NCBI GenBank assembly: GCA_903930805.1
Contig: CAIYZZ010000414.1
Location: forward strand, 1-11,058
DNA from: an uncultured Rhodocyclaceae bacterium
GTDB lineage: Bacteria > Pseudomonadota > Gammaproteobacteria > Burkholderiales > Rhodocyclaceae
DNA length: 11,058 bases
Reading direction: 5' to 3'
The notes beneath the pieces were generated by a model. The model was not told the DNA's origin. It did not search any database and saw only the letters and a list, made by a program, of their open reading frames with translations. Made by a program: the position numbers and the translations under genes. Positions 7,417 through 11,058 of the stretch are shown here, piece by piece. How positions within the stretch are numbered: the stretch's first letter is position 1; each line of letters starts with the position of its first letter.

Positions 7417-8421
7417 ATGCCTCGCGTGGAGCGGATCAAGCAGATTCAGGACTGGCTGGCGACACAGCTCCCAGCACAAACTTTTACCTTGGCTCCCGCC
7501 TCCAACGACGCCAGCTTTCGGCGCTATTTTCGTGTCACGTTTGACGATGGCGCGTCGCTGATCGTCATGGATGCCCCACCGGGACGCGAGGATGTGCGCC
7601 CCTGGTTGCACGCGCAGCAGTTGTTCCACGCGGCGGGTGCGCATGTCCCGGATGTGCTGGCGCAAGATCTGGAGCATGGCTACCTACTGCTTTCCGACCT
7701 CGGCTCGACCACCTTTCTCGCCGCCCTTGACGAGCAAAATGCAGATGCGCTTTACAGTGCAGCGACAGACACACTGATCGACATCCAGCGCGCCAGCCAG
7801 CCCGCAGTCCTGCCTGCTTACGACCACGTGTTGCTCAAGCGCGAACTCGATCTTTTTCCCGACTGGTACATCGACAAGCATGTGCCGATCATTTTTGGCG
7901 ATGCGGAGCGCAATGCACTCGAAGCGGTGTTCGAAAAGATTCTTGCCGTGAATCTGGGCGAACCCAGCGTCTATGTCCATCGCGACTTTCACTCACGCAA
8001 TCTGATGCACACCGTTACTACGCCAGGCGTGATCGATTTTCAGGACGCCGTCTACGGCCCGCTCAGCTATGACCTCGTATCGCTCTTCAAGGACGCCTAC
8101 GTCGAATGGGACGAAGAACGCACAATCGACTGGCTGGCACGCTATTGGGAAAAGGCGAAAAAGGCCGGCCTGCCGGTGCGCGCCGACTTCGGCGAATTTT
8201 TCCGCGATTACGAATGGATGGGCGTGCAGCGCCATGTGAAAGTGCTCGGCATCTTCGCCCGCCTGTGCCATCGCGACGGCAAAGACGGTTATCTCAAAGA
8301 CATGCCGCTTGTCGCCAAATATCTGCGCGCAACTTGCACACGCTACGGCGAGCTGACACCGCTTTTGCGCCTGCTCGACAAGCTGGAAAACCGTCAGGTG
8401 CAGGTCGGCTACACCTTCTGA
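7417..8421 (+). CDS. amgK: N-acetylmuramate/N-acetylglucosamine 1-kinase AmgK
   Basis: AmgK is an aminoglycoside-phosphotransferase-fold kinase that phosphorylates the anomeric carbon of MurNAc (and GlcNAc) released during cell wall recycling, feeding MurU. From the ATG at 7417 the protein has 334 residues. Key marks are SNDASFRRYFRV (29-40, nucleotide-binding loop region), the phosphotransferase catalytic motif HRDFHSRN (188-195, catalytic D190) and the metal-binding IDFQDA (206-211, D207). The identification rests on fold motifs together with the adjacent murU gene; the family is often annotated only as aminoglycoside phosphotransferase. The start is uncertain. A TTG at 7408 abuts the palindrome, the ATG at 7417 has GGA touching it, and a GTG at 7426 has GGA at a proper 9-base distance. 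Family similarity begins around ERIKQIQDWL, so any of the three is possible. Confidence 0.9.
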   Translation: MPRVERIKQIQDWLATQLPAQTFTLAPASNDASFRRYFRVTFDDGASLIVMDAPPGREDVRPWLHAQQLFHAAGAHVPDVLAQDLEHGYLLLSDLGSTTFLAALDEQNADALYSAATDTLIDIQRASQPAVLPAYDHVLLKRELDLFPDWYIDKHVPIIFGDAERNALEAVFEKILAVNLGEPSVYVHRDFHSRNLMHTVTTPGVIDFQDAVYGPLSYDLVSLFKDAYVEWDEERTIDWLARYWEKAKKAGLPVRADFGEFFRDYEWMGVQRHVKVLGIFARLCHRDGKDGYLKDMPLVAKYLRATCTRYGELTPLLRLLDKLENRQVQVGYTF

Positions 8422-8422
8422 C

Positions 8423-9100
8423 ATGAAAGCCATGATCCTGGCAGCGGGGCGCGGCGAGCGCATGCGCCCGCTCACCGACCGCACCCCCAAACCGCTGCTG
8501 CCCGTGGCTGGCAAACCACTGATCGTCTGGCATCTCGAACGGCTGGCACGCGCCGGCTTCAAGGATATCGTCATCAACCACGCGCATCTGGGTGATCAAA
8601 TCGAAACCCTGCTCGGCGACGGAGATGCTTGGGGTCTCGAAATTCGCTACTCGGCAGAGCCGGCTGGCGCACTCGAGACCGCCGGCGGCATCGCCAAGGC
8701 ACTGCCGCTGCTTGGCAACGCACCCTTTCTGGTTATCAATGGTGACATTTTCTGCGATTGGAATTTTGGCCGCGCCGCGACAGTGCTTGCGCCCGAACAA
8801 CTTGCCCACCTCGTGCTCGTCAATAACCCACCGCAACATCCGGCAGGAGACTTCACGCTGGTCGATGGAAAAGTCGGCGCTGGCGGGACGGCACGATTCA
8901 CTTTCAGCGGCATCGGCATCTATCGCCCCGAGCTCTTTGCCAATATCGCGCGAGGACAACCGGCCAAGCTGGCACCCCTGCTGCATGAAGCCATTGCCAC
9001 CGGCCGGATTGGTGGCGAATACCATGGTGGAAGATGGGTCGATGTCGGCACGCCCGAGCGGCTGGTCGCGCTCGATGCCGAGCTGCGCCACGCGTGCTAG
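8423..9100 (+). CDS. murU: N-acetylmuramate 1-phosphate uridylyltransferase MurU
   Basis: MurU transfers UMP from UTP to MurNAc 1-phosphate, giving UDP-MurNAc directly. This salvage route avoids MurA and so contributes to intrinsic fosfomycin tolerance in pseudomonads. The 225-residue protein is a compact nucleotidyltransferase. It shows the signature LAAGRGERMRPLT (6-18), TPKPLLPV (21-28, with the phosphate-binding lysine), ETAGGI (85-90), the metal-binding NGD (106-108), and WVDVGTPERL near the C-terminus (205-214). The short length, without a left-handed beta-helix domain, separates it from GlmU and fits MurU. It starts one base after the amgK stop and has no clear ribosome binding site, so translation is probably coupled. 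On sequence alone it could be another sugar-1-phosphate nucleotidyltransferase; the amgK neighbour decides. Confidence 0.92.
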   Translation: MKAMILAAGRGERMRPLTDRTPKPLLPVAGKPLIVWHLERLARAGFKDIVINHAHLGDQIETLLGDGDAWGLEIRYSAEPAGALETAGGIAKALPLLGNAPFLVINGDIFCDWNFGRAATVLAPEQLAHLVLVNNPPQHPAGDFTLVDGKVGAGGTARFTFSGIGIYRPELFANIARGQPAKLAPLLHEAIATGRIGGEYHGGRWVDVGTPERLVALDAELRHAC

Positions 9101-9109
9101 CATTTCCGC

Positions 9110-10417
9110 ATGTCCACCTCGCCGCATCAGCAACGCCGACTTTCACTCCTTGCCCGTATGGGCGATGCCGGTGGCGGCCTAGCCGTCATCCCCACCGCGC
9201 CGGAACGCATTCGTAACCGCGACAGCGCTTTCCCCTATCGCGCAGACAGCTATTTTCATTACCTGACCGGCTTCCCCGAACCGGAGGCGGTGTTGGTGCT
9301 GATCACAGGCGCTCACCCCCAATCCATCCTGTTCTGCCGCGACAAGGACATCGACAAGGAAATCTGGGATGGCTTTCGTCACGGCCCTGCGGGTGCGTGT
9401 GCAGCTTTCGGTTTCGATACGGCACATTCGATCAAGGAGTTCGATGCCAAGCTCGCCGAACTGCTCGCCGACCAGCCAGCCCTGTGGTTCTCGCTCGGCC
9501 ACGACAATGCCTGGGACACACGCATCGCCAGCGCGCTCAACGCCGTGCGTGCACAAACACGCGCCGGCAAGCGGGCACCCACCGTCGTGCGCGATACACA
9601 CGCCACCCTCGATGAGATGCGCCTCTTCAAAGACGACCACGAAATCGCACTGATGCGAAAAGCCGCCACCATCGCCGGTGCTGCCCACCGCCGCGCCATG
9701 CGTTACGCAACACCGGGTAAATTCGAATATGAGATTGAGGCAGAGTTCCTGCACGAATTCCGCCGCCAAGGTAGCCAATCTCCGGCCTACTCACCCATCG
9801 GTGCCGGCGGCGCAAACGCCTGTGTGCTGCACTACGTCGACAACAACCGCGAACTCATAAACGGCGACCTGCTGTTGATTGATGCTGGCTGCGAATTCGA
9901 CGGCTACGCCAGCGACATCACGCGCACTTTTCCGGTAAACGGCCGTTTTTCTGGCCCGCAGGCCGACATCTACGACCTTGTGCTCGACGCACAAACGGCA
10001 GCCATCGCCGCGATCAAGCCAGGCGCAACTTTCCTCGCTCCGCACACTGCCGCCGTGCGCGTCCTGGCACAAGGCATGATCGACATGAAACTGCTCGAAG
10101 GCAGTGTCGACAGCGTGATCGAGACAGAAACCTACAAGCGTTTCTACATGCACCGCACCGGTCACTGGCTTGGACTCGACGTGCATGATGCCGGCGAATA
10201 CCGTGCCGGTGAAAAATGGCGCACCCTTGTGCCGGGCATGGCGCTGACCGTGGAACCGGGCTGCTATATCCGCCCCGGCGATGATGTGCGCGAAGTATTC
10301 TGGAACATCGGCGTGCGTATCGAGGACGATGTACTCGTCACGGCAGAAGGCTGCGACATACTCACCATCGACACACCAAAGAAGATCTCCGACATAGAAG
10401 CATTGATGGCCAGATGA
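9110..10417 (+). CDS. pepP: Xaa-Pro aminopeptidase (aminopeptidase P)
   Basis: Aminopeptidase P is a cytoplasmic dimetal (usually manganese) enzyme that removes the N-terminal residue from peptides with proline in second position. The 435-residue protein, close to E. coli PepP in length, has an N-terminal creatinase-like domain (about 8-140; FPYRADSYFHYLTGF at 41-55) and a C-terminal M24 pita-bread catalytic domain (about 175-430). All five expected metal ligands are visible: D258 (IDAG), D269 (SDIT), H352 (TGHWLGL), E382 (VEPG) and E405 (RIEDD). Supporting histidines are H241, H348 and H359 in LHYVDN, YMHRTG and DVHDAG. It starts 9 bases after murU without an obvious Shine-Dalgarno. Its stop overlaps the next start as ATGA. 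Confidence 0.96.
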   Translation: MSTSPHQQRRLSLLARMGDAGGGLAVIPTAPERIRNRDSAFPYRADSYFHYLTGFPEPEAVLVLITGAHPQSILFCRDKDIDKEIWDGFRHGPAGACAAFGFDTAHSIKEFDAKLAELLADQPALWFSLGHDNAWDTRIASALNAVRAQTRAGKRAPTVVRDTHATLDEMRLFKDDHEIALMRKAATIAGAAHRRAMRYATPGKFEYEIEAEFLHEFRRQGSQSPAYSPIGAGGANACVLHYVDNNRELINGDLLLIDAGCEFDGYASDITRTFPVNGRFSGPQADIYDLVLDAQTAAIAAIKPGATFLAPHTAAVRVLAQGMIDMKLLEGSVDSVIETETYKRFYMHRTGHWLGLDVHDAGEYRAGEKWRTLVPGMALTVEPGCYIRPGDDVREVFWNIGVRIEDDVLVTAEGCDILTIDTPKKISDIEALMAR

Positions 10418-11058
10418 AAGAATCCGTTCTCATCATCGGCGGCGGCCCCGCCGGCATGGCGCTGGCCCTGGCGTTGCACCAACGTGGCGTGGTCGCCCGC
10501 ATCATTGATGCCCGAGCACGCGGCGCAGCAAAAGACGACGCGCGCATCCTCGCACTTTCACATGGCTCGCGCCTGATCCTCGAAAACCTGGGCGTCTGGA
10601 GCGACATTCCGCACACCCCCATCACCACCATCCATGTTTCCCATCAGGGAGGACTCGGCCGTACGCATATCCGCGCCGAGGAAGAGAATGTGCCCGCACT
10701 CGGTTACGTGCTGGCCGCTGGCGACCTCGCAGCAGCACTCGATGTGAAACTCTCCGCACACACGATTGCCTTCGACGCCAATGCCGCCGCCGCGTCAACT
10801 CATTCCGACCATGCACTGACCGTGCATGCCGAAGGTCACATCGCTGATACCAGTGTTGATGGCGGCATACGCACTCGCGATTACGGCCAGCATGCCGTGA
10901 TCTGCACAGCCCGCGCCGAAGCGCCACATCGTGGCGTCGCCTGGGAACGCTTCACCCCCGCCGGCCCGGTCGCCCTACTGCCTTGCAATGATGCCTATGC
11001 CGTGATTTTCACTTGCCCGGCCACCAATAGCGACACCATCGCGGCCTGCGATGACGCT
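10414..11058 (+). CDS. ubiH: UbiH-family FAD-dependent monooxygenase, 5' part (cut by window edge)
   Basis: Members of the UbiH/UbiF/VisC/Coq6 family hydroxylate the aromatic ring of ubiquinone precursors. The reading frame is open for 215 codons to the window end; full proteins are about 380-400 residues. The first part shows the FAD dinucleotide-binding loop GGGPAG (9-14) with D32 at the end of strand 2, then DARILALSHGSRLILENLGVW (42-62), a family hallmark, then TPITTIHVSHQGGLGRT (68-84), PALGYV (94-99), DYGQHAV (156-162) and WERFTPAGPVALLP (177-190). The stretch between DLAAALD and DYGQ is short, and the usual ADGxxS flavoprotein motif is hard to find; SVDGG at 147-151 may be its remnant. 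The start overlaps the pepP stop by 4 bp. The subfamily (UbiH versus a related hydroxylase) is inferred from context and motif wording. Confidence 0.88.
   Translation, partial: MKESVLIIGGGPAGMALALALHQRGVVARIIDARARGAAKDDARILALSHGSRLILENLGVWSDIPHTPITTIHVSHQGGLGRTHIRAEEENVPALGYVLAAGDLAAALDVKLSAHTIAFDANAAAASTHSDHALTVHAEGHIADTSVDGGIRTRDYGQHAVICTARAEAPHRGVAWERFTPAGPVALLPCNDAYAVIFTCPATNSDTIAACDDA

Noticed and set aside
7333..7677. N-terminal extension of the lptD frame upstream of 7332
   Set aside because: The frame stays open across the control region and into amgK antisense, but the extra residues would bury the signal peptide. The ATG at 7332 directly precedes a good signal sequence.
8294..9133. 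279-codon open frame on the - strand, antisense to amgK and murU
   Set aside because: It is a shadow of GC-rich codon use; the + strand proteins carry intact catalytic motifs and it matches no family.
1..11058. Mobile elements, CRISPR arrays, tRNA/rRNA genes, toxin-antitoxin or defence genes
   Set aside because: I looked on both strands and found none. Nearly all of the window is occupied by conserved housekeeping genes with tight operon spacing.

Overview
This window reads as a stretch of core chromosome from a betaproteobacterium, GC-rich at roughly 60%. The clearest lineage signal is FtsZ. Its N-terminal domain, the shortened loop before GLGAG, the LRTGTDN segment in the linker and the DIPAFLRKQAD tail all resemble Burkholderia-type FtsZ as I remember it. 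The gene orders lptD-surA-pdxA-rsmA and amgK-murU-pepP-ubiH fit the same placement. I see no insertion sequence, phage gene, tRNA, rRNA, CRISPR array or other sign of recent transfer. Genus and species cannot be read from the window.

Layout. (1) 31-1230, + strand: ftsZ, probably the last gene of a division and cell wall (dcw) cluster that lies to the left. A strong hairpin terminator at 1256-1295 closes it. (2) 1288-7332, - strand: a four-gene operon transcribed as lptD, surA, pdxA, rsmA, converging on ftsZ. Gaps are 12 bp (lptD/surA), a 29-bp overlap (surA/pdxA) and a 4-bp ATGA overlap (pdxA/rsmA). (3) 7333-7416: a short divergent control region with a perfect 10-bp-arm inverted repeat. (4) 7417-11058, + strand: amgK, murU, pepP and the first 215 codons of a ubiH-like gene, tightly spaced (1 bp, 9 bp, 4-bp overlap) and cut by the right edge.

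How the genes work together. The left operon pairs the outer-membrane LPS translocon protein LptD with SurA, the periplasmic chaperone that helps LptD fold, and adds vitamin B6 synthesis (PdxA) and 16S rRNA dimethylation (RsmA). The right operon salvages cell wall sugars: AmgK phosphorylates MurNAc at C1 and MurU converts the product to UDP-MurNAc, bypassing de novo MurA/MurB synthesis. PepP trims Xaa-Pro peptides and the UbiH-like protein acts in ubiquinone synthesis. The divergent arrangement places outer-membrane assembly and peptidoglycan recycling on either side of one control region.

I found no undescribed biological system. The points most worth a second look are small-scale: a low-complexity, Pro/Ala-rich N-terminal extension of LptD carrying a duplicated LPPLRVDP motif, a five-run G-quadruplex motif inside that extension, the palindrome between the divergent operons, and an abbreviated, atypical middle section in the UbiH-like protein.
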